From NCBI GenBank assembly GCA_018650465.1, contig JABIFY010000110.1, positions 1-33,672 of the forward strand: DNA of 33,672 nt, given 5' to 3'. A program made the position numbers and the translations under genes. The notes beneath the pieces were generated by a model, which saw only the letters and a list, made by a program, of their open reading frames with translations, made no database searches and was not told where the DNA came from. This document shows positions 5,290-13,085 of the stretch, one piece after another. Origin of the DNA: Alphaproteobacteria bacterium (lineage in GTDB: Bacteria > Pseudomonadota > Alphaproteobacteria > UBA2966). The number at the start of each line of letters is the position of its first letter. Positions within the stretch are counted from its first letter, which is position 1.

Positions 5290-5613
5290 GTGGACAATAT
5301 GCCGAAAAATAGAAGCAGGGCCGGGCGTTATATTGTTCCCGAAATCAAAGTTCTGATTGATGACTGGGAGTGCGATGTTGTTAACGTGTCGGCCAGTGGG
5401 TTATTGCTTTTTTCCGAGTATTTGCAGTTTGAAGATGGCGATGACTTGCAGTTTACGATCAAATTTCCGACCAGTGTGCGGCCAGCCAATATCGTCATGA
5501 ACGGGGTCGTCGTCCGGGGGGGCAAAGACGAGTTTGCCATAGAAAGCATTTCCCCGGCTATTACCTGGAAAAGGTTGCTGGCAAAACATGTTCGTGAAAG
5601 GGACAGTTTTTGA
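5290..5613 (+). CDS. PilZ-domain protein (probable cyclic-di-GMP receptor), 107 aa
   Basis: This is a single PilZ domain of typical length. The second signature is clear: CDVVNVSASGLLL, corresponding to the (D/N)xSxxG motif, followed by strands ending in NGVVVRGGKDEFAIES. The first signature, normally RxxxR, is degenerate: the N-terminus reads R-S-R-A-G-R-Y, with arginines at wrong spacing. Binding of c-di-GMP is likely but may be altered. PilZ proteins regulate motility, exopolysaccharide or other surface functions. The GTG at 5290 follows an AGGGAG site by four bases; ATG 5299 is an alternative start. It is convergent with the response regulator gene; a hairpin sits in its leader. Confidence 0.8.
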   Translation: MDNMPKNRSRAGRYIVPEIKVLIDDWECDVVNVSASGLLLFSEYLQFEDGDDLQFTIKFPTSVRPANIVMNGVVVRGGKDEFAIESISPAITWKRLLAKHVRERDSF

Positions 5614-5695
5614 TCGCGCGATTCCGGTCTAAATGAATTTGCGGCTGCATCACCGTCAATGTCGGAGATGCTCATGCACTATAATGACGCTTTGA

Positions 5696-6211
5696 TCAGG
5701 TGCTTTCATCGCCACGTCTGTCTGGCCCTTCATAATGACCGTAAACACGCTGTGGCAGTCGCCTCCGACAGGGACCGATATAGGTCTCGGTTTTGATTTT
5801 TTGTGGTGGCTTTAACAACATGTTCTTGATGCTGACTCCCAGATCTTTTTGTGTCACCGGCTTGACCATATAGTGGTCAACACCCTGTTTGATGGCATAG
5901 GTCACGACCTCAAGTGATCGTTCCGTACTCATCATAATGATGGGAATATGAGCCGACGGGGTCGAGGCTGGATTTCTTAACTTGCGAACAAAATCCAGAC
6001 CGTCGCCGCCATCCAGTTTGCTGTCCAGAATAACCATATCGACAGATGAGTTTTCAATTTCGTAATAACCATCGTCGCCGTTTTTAGCCATGGGTGTACT
6101 GCCAACGCCAAGATCGCGAAGCAGTCCGGTTATCAAATGTCGGAATTCCTGATCATTGTTGATGCACATGATCCGCAGGGCATGCCAGTCGAATTCTTCA
6201 GCGTCAGTCAT
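5696..6211 (-). CDS. CheY-like response regulator with C-terminal RRR-rich tail, 171 aa
   Basis: A receiver domain occupies about residues 12-132. The acidic pair is near N19-D20, the phospho-acceptor is D63 (VDMVILDSKLDGGDGLDFV), the conserved hydroxyl residue is S95/T96 (IIMMST) and the lysine is K117 (MVKPV). There is no output domain. The tail (YIGPCRRRLPQRVYGHYEGP then DRR) follows a pattern recurring after receiver domains in alphaproteobacterial regulators: YxGPxRRR and a later GPxRR. Such proteins act by contacting partner proteins. No kinase is adjacent; the histidine kinase at 28923 is far away. It is convergent with the PilZ gene. Confidence 0.88.
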   Translation of the reverse strand: MTDAEEFDWHALRIMCINNDQEFRHLITGLLRDLGVGSTPMAKNGDDGYYEIENSSVDMVILDSKLDGGDGLDFVRKLRNPASTPSAHIPIIMMSTERSLEVVTYAIKQGVDHYMVKPVTQKDLGVSIKNMLLKPPQKIKTETYIGPCRRRLPQRVYGHYEGPDRRGDEST

Positions 6212-6389
6212 AAAAATAAACTGCTATCAAAGTCCATGCGCCGCAATTGGGCAACAAAGGTGAAAATCAATATCGCGCACGATATTTCGAAGAAAAGAGA
6301 TTAAATGTCAGCTGTGAAAGGAAATACAACTCTGCCTATGCGTATTATCGTGCACATTCAAGTGTGACTGCAAGGCCGTCAGTTCAAGT

Positions 6390-6644
6390 TTATTCAGCGT
6401 CAGATTTTCTGTCGGTGACAACAATAGGGTTTTCTGCGACGCCTTGGGGGACGGCGATCTCGTCTCTGGTCAGAGGTTCATAAAAAAAGGCGGGGATCAG
6501 GGCTGCGATACCAGCAAAGACAATAACAGCTTTCCAGTCGAGATCGGCTAACCGGAATCGCCGATGCAGCCGCGAGCCGCGACCCAGAACCAGCCCGCCA
6601 AAAACCACGACAAATGTGCCCAACCAGACAAGAAAACTTTCCAT
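6390..6644 (-). CDS. Small two-helix membrane protein, 84 aa
   Basis: No family is recognised. There are two hydrophobic segments, about residues 4-22 (LVWLGTFVVVFGGLVLG) and 38-55 (AVIVFAGIAALIPAFFY), joined by a very basic loop (RGSRLHRRFRL) that should be cytoplasmic. A hydrophilic C-terminal tail follows. The ATG at 6644 is chosen instead of the upstream TTG because AGGAG and AGAGG elements lie before it. The gene is read in the same direction as the methyltransferase at 6879, but more than 230 bases with hairpins separate them, so they are probably not one transcript. Confidence 0.55.
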   Translation of the reverse strand: MESFLVWLGTFVVVFGGLVLGRGSRLHRRFRLADLDWKAVIVFAGIAALIPAFFYEPLTRDEIAVPQGVAENPIVVTDRKSDAE

Positions 6645-6748
6645 ATGACCTCTGCTCCTGGATGTCAAACGAGCTAGAGCTATTCCGGTTTAGACGCAAT
6701 AGCTTCTGTTCTTGTTATCGTTGCCCACAGTGAGTTTGCGGGAGCGCA

Positions 6749-6806
6749 GCGTTTCCTCCTTCGTCGGAAACGCGCTGAAATATTAGACCGTTTCGAACCG
6801 AAACGG
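6749..6806. repeat. Two adjacent hairpins, REP-like
   Basis: GCGTTTCC (6749-6756) pairs with GGAAACGC (6766-6773) over nine bases. CCGTTTCG (6788-6795) pairs with CGAAACGG (6799-6806) over three bases. Both stems share a CGTTTC core, and the first is identical to the stem at 5245-5269. They lie between two minus-strand genes and may stabilise mRNA ends or reflect a dispersed palindromic repeat. Confidence 0.6.
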
Positions 6807-6878
6807 AAACATAATATGGAATTTATCTCAGGAAGATGAACTGTAGAAGAACAAGGTCTTTTCGCGTCTGGACCTGTA

Positions 6879-7511
6879 TTATATCCGTCTGAAAATAACG
6901 GAATAATTGTTAGCTGGCATGTCGATTATTTCTTCGAATTCGAGACTGCATTCCAATGCTGCTGCGATAACATCTTCGAGGTTTCTAACACCCCATGAAT
7001 TGTCCTGCGATTTTAACCAGTCATCGAATTGCACATTGCTTTGCGCGGTGTGTTCACCACCCCGTCGATAGGGACCATAAAGAAACAGTGGTGCACCGGA
7101 AGGCAGAACAGATTGGGCCAGGGCCAACAGATTTTTCCCGGCTTGCCAGGGTGAAATATGAATCATGTTGGCATTGACCATGGCCGAAACATCTTCCATC
7201 GCTGGCACCGATTGCTGCGAAAATTGCAAAAGATCAATTTCCACGGCGGGCAACAGGTTGGCGGTGCTGCTATGTAGCCGCCAGGCTTCGATACTCTTGA
7301 GGGCTTTTGGGTCTTTGTCGCTGGGTTGCCATTTAAGGTGTGGCAAGCGCGGCGCATAGATCGCGCCATGCTCACCAGACCCACTGGCAACTTCCAGCAC
7401 AGTGCCGGACGTCGGCAACAAGTCTTGCAGAACAGCAAAAATTGGTTCTGCATTGCGTGACGTTGAGTCAGCCTGGAACCTGTCTTCAGGTGTAATTTCA
7501 ATATTTGTCAT
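6879..7511 (-). CDS. DUF938 family SAM-dependent methyltransferase, 210 aa
   Basis: This is a complete match to the DUF938 family, predicted class I S-adenosylmethionine-dependent methyltransferases of unknown substrate. The hallmarks are RNAEPI near residue 20, the SAM-binding GTVLEVASGSGEHG loop, then WQPSDKD, ANMIHISPW, FLYGPYRRGGEHT and a WGVRNLEDV segment. The C-terminal signature MPANNYSVIFRR is also present. Length is normal for the family and the product should be cytoplasmic. The ATG start overlaps no neighbour; the upstream protease gene ends 48 bases away in the same direction, so cotranscription is possible. The substrate remains unknown. Confidence 0.92.
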   Translation of the reverse strand: MTNIEITPEDRFQADSTSRNAEPIFAVLQDLLPTSGTVLEVASGSGEHGAIYAPRLPHLKWQPSDKDPKALKSIEAWRLHSSTANLLPAVEIDLLQFSQQSVPAMEDVSAMVNANMIHISPWQAGKNLLALAQSVLPSGAPLFLYGPYRRGGEHTAQSNVQFDDWLKSQDNSWGVRNLEDVIAAALECSLEFEEIIDMPANNYSVIFRRI

Positions 7512-7535
7512 GGATCAGAGCTTTGCGCTGTTACA

Positions 7536-7574
7536 GGTCACTGAAGAAAGTCAGACTGGTCACTGAAGAAAGTC
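7536..7574. repeat. 17-bp direct repeat (22-bp period) spanning the protease stop codon
   Basis: GGTCACTGAAGAAAGTC is present at 7536-7552 and again at 7558-7574. The second copy encodes the last codons and stop of the protease gene on the minus strand; the first lies just beyond it. This looks like a recent small tandem duplication of the gene's 3' end. Confidence 0.85.
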
Positions 7575-8489
7575 GATAAATTCACTGGCCGGGACAGCGA
7601 CACCATATTTTTCACGACGTTGGCCCTTAATGGCCTTGAGATGGGCTGTGCCGACATGTAATCCGACAATCGACATTTGACCGTCTGATATCTGAAGAAT
7701 TGGTGAACCAGAGTCACCTTCAACAGCGTCGCAATTATGGGCCAAAAGGTACCGCGTTTTGTTCAAACCAATTATGCGGCAGTCCGGGTTCAACGACAGT
7801 CGTTGGGCCATATCGTGACTGTATCCAGCTTGCAGGACAATTTGGGGATGTTCCGGAATTGCTGATATCTGGGCCGAAGTCAGGCTGACAACAGGAATAA
7901 TGCCAAGAGATTCTTCAGCTGGGCGACGAAGATTGAGGATCGCCCAGTCATTATTGATATGTTTGGGGCCTGCACCACCTTTGGCCGGATATTTCGGGGC
8001 GAGAGTGTAGGAGACAATCGCGAAGCTTGAGACAGCGTCGCCGCGATAATATCCCGCCATAAAATGCAGCCAATTCGCTGGAATCCATTTGCTGTTTTTG
8101 GCATTCCAAAGACAATGAGCTGCGGTCAAGACACGCGTCGGGCTAATCAAAGTGCCGGTACAATGGGTACCATTGATAATGTTGACCCGACCAACAGCAG
8201 TCCAAGGTGCTTTACGCGAGTCAATCTTGACTCGATCGTCGCTGCCCATGATGCCGCCGGACGAGTTTGCCAGGGCGGGGGCTGAAGACAAAGACATCGT
8301 GAAAAGTGAGGCTGCGCCAAAAATCAGTGCAGCACAGACCAGCTTGGCGTGTGAAGCTGAATTGCCTTTATAGGGCGACAAGCGGTTTTGTGTGTTTCTG
8401 GTCAAAAGTCCTGTTCCCGAAGCTTGACTGGCATCTTGGGCACAACATACTGTACTGCGTTCAAGACGATAAGCTATATTTGCCAACAA
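7560..8489 (-). CDS. Exported trypsin-like serine protease (S1 family)
   Basis: A chymotrypsin-fold serine protease. In numbering from the TTG at 8489, the catalytic triad is H125 (TAAHC), D181 (NNDWAIL) and S260 (EGDSGSP); C110 and C126 bracket the histidine as a likely disulfide. A signal peptide core (LVCAALIFGAASLF) ending at ALA-NSS places the mature enzyme in the periplasm or outside. The overall pattern, with a short N-terminal extension and a GTLISPTRVLTAAHCLW motif, resembles V8-like/glutamyl endopeptidase-type S1 proteases. No ATG lies at a suitable place; the frame opens at TTG 8489, and TTG 8405 or 8381 would give a more ordinary signal peptide. It follows the DUF2927 gene by about 20 bases, so the two probably share a transcript. 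Confidence 0.85.
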   Translation of the reverse strand: MLANIAYRLERSTVCCAQDASQASGTGLLTRNTQNRLSPYKGNSASHAKLVCAALIFGAASLFTMSLSSAPALANSSGGIMGSDDRVKIDSRKAPWTAVGRVNIINGTHCTGTLISPTRVLTAAHCLWNAKNSKWIPANWLHFMAGYYRGDAVSSFAIVSYTLAPKYPAKGGAGPKHINNDWAILNLRRPAEESLGIIPVVSLTSAQISAIPEHPQIVLQAGYSHDMAQRLSLNPDCRIIGLNKTRYLLAHNCDAVEGDSGSPILQISDGQMSIVGLHVGTAHLKAIKGQRREKYGVAVPASEFIDFLQ

Positions 8490-8510
8490 TCATTAAATCT
8501 CTCTTAATTT

Positions 8511-9254
8511 CTAATCGTTGGCTGCTTTTCCCATCAGCCGTGAAATTACCCGATGCGCCATTTTCAGGGCGGCTTCTCTGGGCATGCCAGCTTTCATGCG
8601 TTTGTCATATAAAGTACGCACCAGAACCTTGTCAATTTGCGAAAGCTCCTGGCGCTGTTCGCGGTCGTTAAACAACGAAGGGCTGACATAGGGACTGTCA
8701 TTTGGCAGGCCGAGCGTTTGGGCCATTTCTTCCAGTAAGCAGTGACGAATATTGAAGTCTGGTAACTCAGCGTTCACCACAATCATTGCCTTCACCAGTT
8801 TTCCGTCCGGCATGTGGTAACTCAGGAAATAACATCTTCCTTTGGCCATATCTCGCAGCACAGATTCGTCTTTCTCCAGAAGGCGACCAGCTTTTAGCAT
8901 ACTGTCGGTTCGGACAAACATGAAAATAATATCTTCGCCCGGTACCTGGCCACCAATCTCGACAAATTTTGGGGCACCATATCGGGAAAGTGCCTTGCTA
9001 TGACGGGCAATGACTTTTCGATATTTTTCTGCAGGTTTTTTCAGGCCGCCGATTTTGAACTTGATGACGGGGCCGGGCCATTTACGCAGGATGTACGATG
9101 CCCGGGTGGAAGCATATTCACTGCGAAAGACAATCTGGTCGAAATATTTTACATATTTTTCGACAGTTAGCGGGTCTCGGGCATGAGCTGGCAGTGGCGA
9201 TATACTCAAGCCCAGGATCGCAATGACGACGGTGAGTTTCCCCACAAAATTCAT
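8511..9254 (-). CDS. DUF2927 family exported protein, 247 aa
   Basis: A signal peptide (KLTVVIAILGLSISPLPAHA, cleavage after AHA) leads a globular domain matching DUF2927. The family signature is the C-terminal HCLLEEMAQTLGLPND segment (R-x-C-x-x-E-E-x-x-Q-x-LGL-x-ND), in which the glutamates and nearby histidine look like a degenerate metallopeptidase-style helix; function is unknown. I chose ATG 9254, preceded by a GGGAGAC ribosome site, rather than an upstream alternative start, because the signal peptide begins there. The trypsin-like protease is immediately downstream, suggesting a secreted pair. Confidence 0.88.
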   Translation of the reverse strand: MNFVGKLTVVIAILGLSISPLPAHARDPLTVEKYVKYFDQIVFRSEYASTRASYILRKWPGPVIKFKIGGLKKPAEKYRKVIARHSKALSRYGAPKFVEIGGQVPGEDIIFMFVRTDSMLKAGRLLEKDESVLRDMAKGRCYFLSYHMPDGKLVKAMIVVNAELPDFNIRHCLLEEMAQTLGLPNDSPYVSPSLFNDREQRQELSQIDKVLVRTLYDKRMKAGMPREAALKMAHRVISRLMGKAAND

Positions 9255-9300
9255 GATGTCTCCCTTTGTCGGACGGCGGGTGAGATCGCTCACAATTACA

Positions 9301-10413
9301 TTATTGACCCAGACTGTGCCTGTCGATGGCTACGGCCTTGATCAAGGCATGCACGATCAACCCTGGTTCCAGATTAAGATCCGCAGCGGAACGTCGTGTA
9401 ATACGGGCCCACAGAGGGCAGGGATCAGCGCTGCCGGATGCTGCGATATCAATCAGTACATCCATCTGGGCCGTACCGGTTTCAGCCATCTCGAGGATGC
9501 GCCCTGGAAACACGTTCAGAATGCTGATGCCGTGGGGTGGGGTCAGGGCAATGGAAACATCACGGGCCCGCACCCGCACCCGTAAATCATGTCCGGCTGG
9601 CGCCTCAACTTGCGGGACCAACAGGGTTCCACCACTGAAATTCAAACTGCTAAGGCTATCGTCGTTGTCGTGATTGCCGACACGCACATTCAATACAGCA
9701 CCGGCTTCATAGCGCCCCGTCAGGGGGCGCAAATCAAGCCGGCTCATGACTTCTTCCAATGGACCTGAAGCAACGGTCTTGCCGTCGGCAATCATCACAA
9801 CGGTATCGGCGAGGCGAATGACCTCTTCTGTCGCGTGACTGACATAAATGACAGGAATACCAGTTGCATCACGCAGCTTTTCAATGAAGGGTAAAATTTC
9901 GCCGCGTCGTTCCAGATCAAGATTTACCAGCGGTTCGTCCATCAACACGACTTCCGGACCGGACAGCAAGGCCCGACCGATAGCCACTCGTTGTTTTTCG
10001 CCCCCCGAAAGATGGTGGGGCTGGCGGTCCAATAAAGAAGCGACCCCAAGCATCTCAACAACATCGTCAAAGTTCAGAATTGAATCTGAGGTCGTCGCGC
10101 GGGTGGCGCCATATAATAGATTACGCCGTACCGTCATGTGTGGGAACAGGCGGTCTTCCTGAAATACATAGCCGACACGGCGCGACTGCGGCGGCAGATC
10201 GATGCCTTTTGTCGAATCAAATAGCACATGTTCGCCAAGCGCAATTCGGCCTTTATCCGGTTTCGCCAGTCCGGCGATCATATTAACAATACTGGTTTTG
10301 CCCGAACCTGATCGACCATGCAGTGCCGTTATGCCACCCACATCACTTTCGAACCGGGCTTCGATTTGCATGTCACCCAATTGCTTCTGAATGTCGACGA
10401 CCAGGCGGCTCAT
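9301..10413 (-). CDS. modC: Molybdate ABC transporter ATP-binding protein ModC
   Basis: This is the ATPase that powers molybdate import. Walker A is at residues 33-40 (GRSGSGKT), the Q-loop region is YVFQEDRLFPHMTV, the ABC signature LSGGE is at 135-139, Walker B is VVLMDEP (E160) and the switch histidine is in YVSHATEE. The C-terminal third (after about residue 285) carries the molybdate-binding TOBE domain typical of ModC. At 370 residues the length fits the family. Its ATG overlaps the modB stop (10410-10413, ATGA), so translation is coupled. It is the last gene of modABC. Confidence 0.95.
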   Translation of the reverse strand: MSRLVVDIQKQLGDMQIEARFESDVGGITALHGRSGSGKTSIVNMIAGLAKPDKGRIALGEHVLFDSTKGIDLPPQSRRVGYVFQEDRLFPHMTVRRNLLYGATRATTSDSILNFDDVVEMLGVASLLDRQPHHLSGGEKQRVAIGRALLSGPEVVLMDEPLVNLDLERRGEILPFIEKLRDATGIPVIYVSHATEEVIRLADTVVMIADGKTVASGPLEEVMSRLDLRPLTGRYEAGAVLNVRVGNHDNDDSLSSLNFSGGTLLVPQVEAPAGHDLRVRVRARDVSIALTPPHGISILNVFPGRILEMAETGTAQMDVLIDIAASGSADPCPLWARITRRSAADLNLEPGLIVHALIKAVAIDRHSLGQ

Positions 10414-11105
10414 GGTGCCTCCCCGGTCAGACGACGGGCGACACGACGGGCCAACAGTTCCGAAATCAACAAAGCCAGCAAGGCAAGGGCAATGGAAATA
10501 ACAACTATGCGAAGGGCCGCATCTTCACTGCCAGGAGCTTGCAGCAAGGAATAAAGTGCGATGGGTAATGTACGTGTTTCACCGGCAATGTTGGAGACAA
10601 AAGTTATGGTGGCGCCAAATTCCCCCAGCGCCCGCGCAAAGGCCAGAACGGCTCCGGTTAATATGCCGGGCGTGATCAGGGGCAAGGTAATGGTCAGGAA
10701 GACGCGTAAGGGCGATGCGCCCAGGGTGCGTGCTGCGGCTTCGATCCGCTGGTCGACACTGTCCAGCGACAAACGCATGGCCCGAACCATCAAGGGAAAT
10801 GCCATGACCGCAGCTGCCAGTGCCGCCCCTTGCCAGGTGAAAACCAAAGTCAGCCCAAATACATCGTAGAGCCAACCACCCAGCAATCCCTGTCTGCCCA
10901 AAACCAGCAGCAGGATGTAGCCAACAGCAACAGGCGGAATGACAAGAGGTAAATGAACAATGCCATCCAACAAGAATCTGCCAGGAAACCGTCGGCGGGA
11001 CAGTAAAAATGCCATGCCGATCCCGAAGGGCAAGCTGGTGAGCACGGCCCAGGTAGCAATTTTCAGGGAGAGGCGCAGAACCTCAATTTCGATATCGCTG
11101 ATCAT
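10410..11105 (-). CDS. modB: Molybdate ABC transporter permease ModB
   Basis: Inner-membrane permease of the molybdate transporter, 231 residues after choosing ATG 11105. Several hydrophobic helices are evident, and the cytoplasmic EAA motif is visible as IEAAARTLGASPLRVFLTIT followed by LPLITPGI, the ModC docking loop. LARALGEFGATI-like sequence (FARALGEFGATITFVSNI) is typical of ModB and CysT permeases. The ATG lies four bases after the modA stop, whereas the longer upstream frame would overlap modA, so the short form is preferred. modB forms a tight operon with modA and modC. Confidence 0.94.
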   Translation of the reverse strand: MISDIEIEVLRLSLKIATWAVLTSLPFGIGMAFLLSRRRFPGRFLLDGIVHLPLVIPPVAVGYILLLVLGRQGLLGGWLYDVFGLTLVFTWQGAALAAAVMAFPLMVRAMRLSLDSVDQRIEAAARTLGASPLRVFLTITLPLITPGILTGAVLAFARALGEFGATITFVSNIAGETRTLPIALYSLLQAPGSEDAALRIVVISIALALLALLISELLARRVARRLTGEAP

Positions 11106-11109
11106 CAGT

Positions 11110-11898
11110 TCAAGGCGAGACCGGAGGTGAGAAACCGGCAGCCACGAATACTGGAAGGCGTTCTTGATCGCCAAGGTATTTCATCAACAGACCAGCCGTC
11201 TGGTTAGTGCTGTTGGTGATGGTCGCAATTTGATAACGGATTTTTGGGTATAGGTTTTGAGGGAAAACAGTGTGAACAGAAACTTTATCCGACAGCTGAG
11301 CATCTGTTTGATATGAGATCGCGGCACTGACTTCACCACGGGACAGCAGAGCGACGGCCGCAGGTGCACTGGCACTGCGGGCGAGGGCAGGGGATACCTC
11401 TGACCATAGTCCCAAGGCAGTTAACGCGGCTTTGCCATAAATGCCGGCGGGGACATGATCCGGGTCGGCCATGGCTATTCGACCAGATTTCAACGCGGCG
11501 TTCAGTGCCGGGACCATGTTGTTCGGCAGGCTTGTATTGGCGTGGCGCAGCAGCGCCAGCCGATTTCCGATCAGATCACGGCGACTTTTATTGTCGATCA
11601 AATTTCTGTCTTCGAGCCACTGCATCCAGGCAGGGTTGGCGAGCACGATGATATCCGCTGGTGCGCCCGAGGCGATTTGACGTGCCAGAACGGAAGAGGC
11701 CGCAGCTGAAATTCTGATGGTACGTCCCGTTTTCTCGGAAAATGTCGCGGCGAGTTTCTGGATAACCGGGGCCAGGCTGGCCGCGACAAACAAGGTTGTA
11801 TTGTCCTTGGCCTGGGCGACAAATGTCCCTGCAATGACACTTATTGCCAGTAAAAAACTGCCAATTTGGCACAGCTTTTTTTGATACTTTTTTGTCAT
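11110..11898 (-). CDS. modA: Molybdate-binding periplasmic protein ModA
   Basis: Solute-binding protein that captures molybdate for ModBC. A signal peptide (KKLCQIGSFLLAISVIAGTF, then VAQA) precedes the mature start LFVAASLAPVIQKLAATFSE. The family motifs are SAAASSVLARQIASGAPADI and IAMADPDHVPAGIYGKAAL, with a DAQ-like site near the C-terminus (ISYQTDAQLSDKV). The ATG at 11898 is chosen because it starts the signal peptide; an upstream ATG at 11970 falls inside the ModE-type operator and would add an implausible tail. modA is first in the operon, so molybdate should repress it through the upstream palindrome. Confidence 0.94.
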   Translation of the reverse strand: MTKKYQKKLCQIGSFLLAISVIAGTFVAQAKDNTTLFVAASLAPVIQKLAATFSEKTGRTIRISAAASSVLARQIASGAPADIIVLANPAWMQWLEDRNLIDNKSRRDLIGNRLALLRHANTSLPNNMVPALNAALKSGRIAMADPDHVPAGIYGKAALTALGLWSEVSPALARSASAPAAVALLSRGEVSAAISYQTDAQLSDKVSVHTVFPQNLYPKIRYQIATITNSTNQTAGLLMKYLGDQERLPVFVAAGFSPPVSP

Positions 11899-11955
11899 CC
11901 AGTGATGCTCAATCAATTGATTGGCCCTATTGTGACGGCTCAGTTCTGTCCGAGG

Positions 11956-11977
11956 GTTATATACGACCATATATAAC
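11956..11977. promoter_or_regulatory. ModE-type operator (perfect palindrome)
   Basis: GTTATATA (11956-11963) and TATATAAC (11970-11977) form perfect inverted arms around the six-base spacer CGACCA. This matches the known ModE recognition pattern of TATATA half-sites in inverted orientation. It lies 58 bp upstream of modA and 83 bp upstream of the divergent reductase gene. No modE gene is seen in the window. Confidence 0.85.
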
Positions 11978-12059
11978 GGGTCGAGTACAGAACCTGCAGA
12001 CTGTCTCCTGGGCGATCAGGCGACAGGGCCATTTGTAAATTTGTTTTGTGGAGTAAATC

Positions 12060-13076
12060 GTGTCTGATATCCGCTATGGCGGCCAGGTCTACCAGGCCTC
12101 GCTGGGAGAAAATGTGTTGGATGTGTTGATACGGAACAAGGTCAACGTTCCTTATTCGTGCCGCAAGGGCGTTTGCATGAGTTGCATATCGCGTCTGGAC
12201 GAAGGTCGACCCAGCCCCCAGTCACAGGACAATCTCAAAACAACACTTATTGAGCAAAATTATTTCCTTGCTTGCAAGGCAACGGTTACCGGCAATATGA
12301 CAATTGCGGCACCGGATGACGCGACGCTTTATTCAAGGGCACGGGTCAAGTCCATAGAAAAGCTCTCAGGTGAAGTGACCCGTCTGGTCCTGCAGCCAGC
12401 TACTCCGCTTTATTATCATGCCGGGCAATATGTCACCCTGCGACGACCTGACGGTTTGGCAAGAAGTTATTCCCTGGCCAGCGTGCCATTTCTCGATACG
12501 GCCCTTGAGTTTCACATCCGTCACATGCCGGACGGGTTGATGAGCAACTGGATCGCAAAAGACCTGAAAGAGGGGGACACCCTTGATTTTCAGGGGCCGA
12601 CCGGTAATTGCTTTTATGTTTCGGATGACCCGCATAAACCGATTTTGTTGATAGGGACAGGAACCGGGCTGGCTCCGCTTTTTGGCATTTTGCGCGATGC
12701 CCTGTTTAGTGGCCACAAAGGCGATATTCGGCTTTACCATGGCAGCCGTCTGGATGTTGGGCTCTATCTGAAGAAACGCTTGTTTGAAATTGCGGACCAG
12801 TATCGAAATTTCTGGTATCAGCCCTGTGTCTCATCTGGCGTCGCACCATCAGAATGTAAATCGGGACGAGCGGCAGACCTTGCCCTTGAAGACCTGGAGG
12901 ACCTGTCTGGCTGGAGTGTTTATTTGTGTGGTGATCCGGGCATGGTCAAAGACACGCAGCGCAAGGCCTATCTCGCAGGTGCTGCGACCCGTGACATTCA
13001 TTCGGATGCCTTCGAATACCGAAATATGCGGGAAAATAAATCCGATCCATACCCAAATGACCGGCGCAAGCGCTAA
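12060..13076 (+). CDS. 2Fe-2S ferredoxin / FAD-NAD(P)H oxidoreductase, 338 aa
   Basis: This is a reductase component with an N-terminal plant-type 2Fe-2S ferredoxin domain (ligands C34, C39, C42, C72). A flavodoxin-reductase-like FAD domain (GQYVTLRRP, then RSYSLAS) and a nucleotide-binding domain (LIGTGTGLAPLFGIL, and YLCGDPGMV near the end) follow. The layout matches reductases that pass electrons from NAD(P)H through FAD and the cluster to an oxygenase or dehydratase, such as phenol-hydroxylase or CDP-6-deoxy-glucoseen reductase types; the partner is not nearby. The GTG start has a TGGAG ribosome site seven bases upstream. It is divergent from modABC and shares its control region, which raises the question of molybdenum control. 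Confidence 0.9.
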   Translation: MSDIRYGGQVYQASLGENVLDVLIRNKVNVPYSCRKGVCMSCISRLDEGRPSPQSQDNLKTTLIEQNYFLACKATVTGNMTIAAPDDATLYSRARVKSIEKLSGEVTRLVLQPATPLYYHAGQYVTLRRPDGLARSYSLASVPFLDTALEFHIRHMPDGLMSNWIAKDLKEGDTLDFQGPTGNCFYVSDDPHKPILLIGTGTGLAPLFGILRDALFSGHKGDIRLYHGSRLDVGLYLKKRLFEIADQYRNFWYQPCVSSGVAPSECKSGRAADLALEDLEDLSGWSVYLCGDPGMVKDTQRKAYLAGAATRDIHSDAFEYRNMRENKSDPYPNDRRKR

Positions 13077-13085
13077 ATTGATGCT

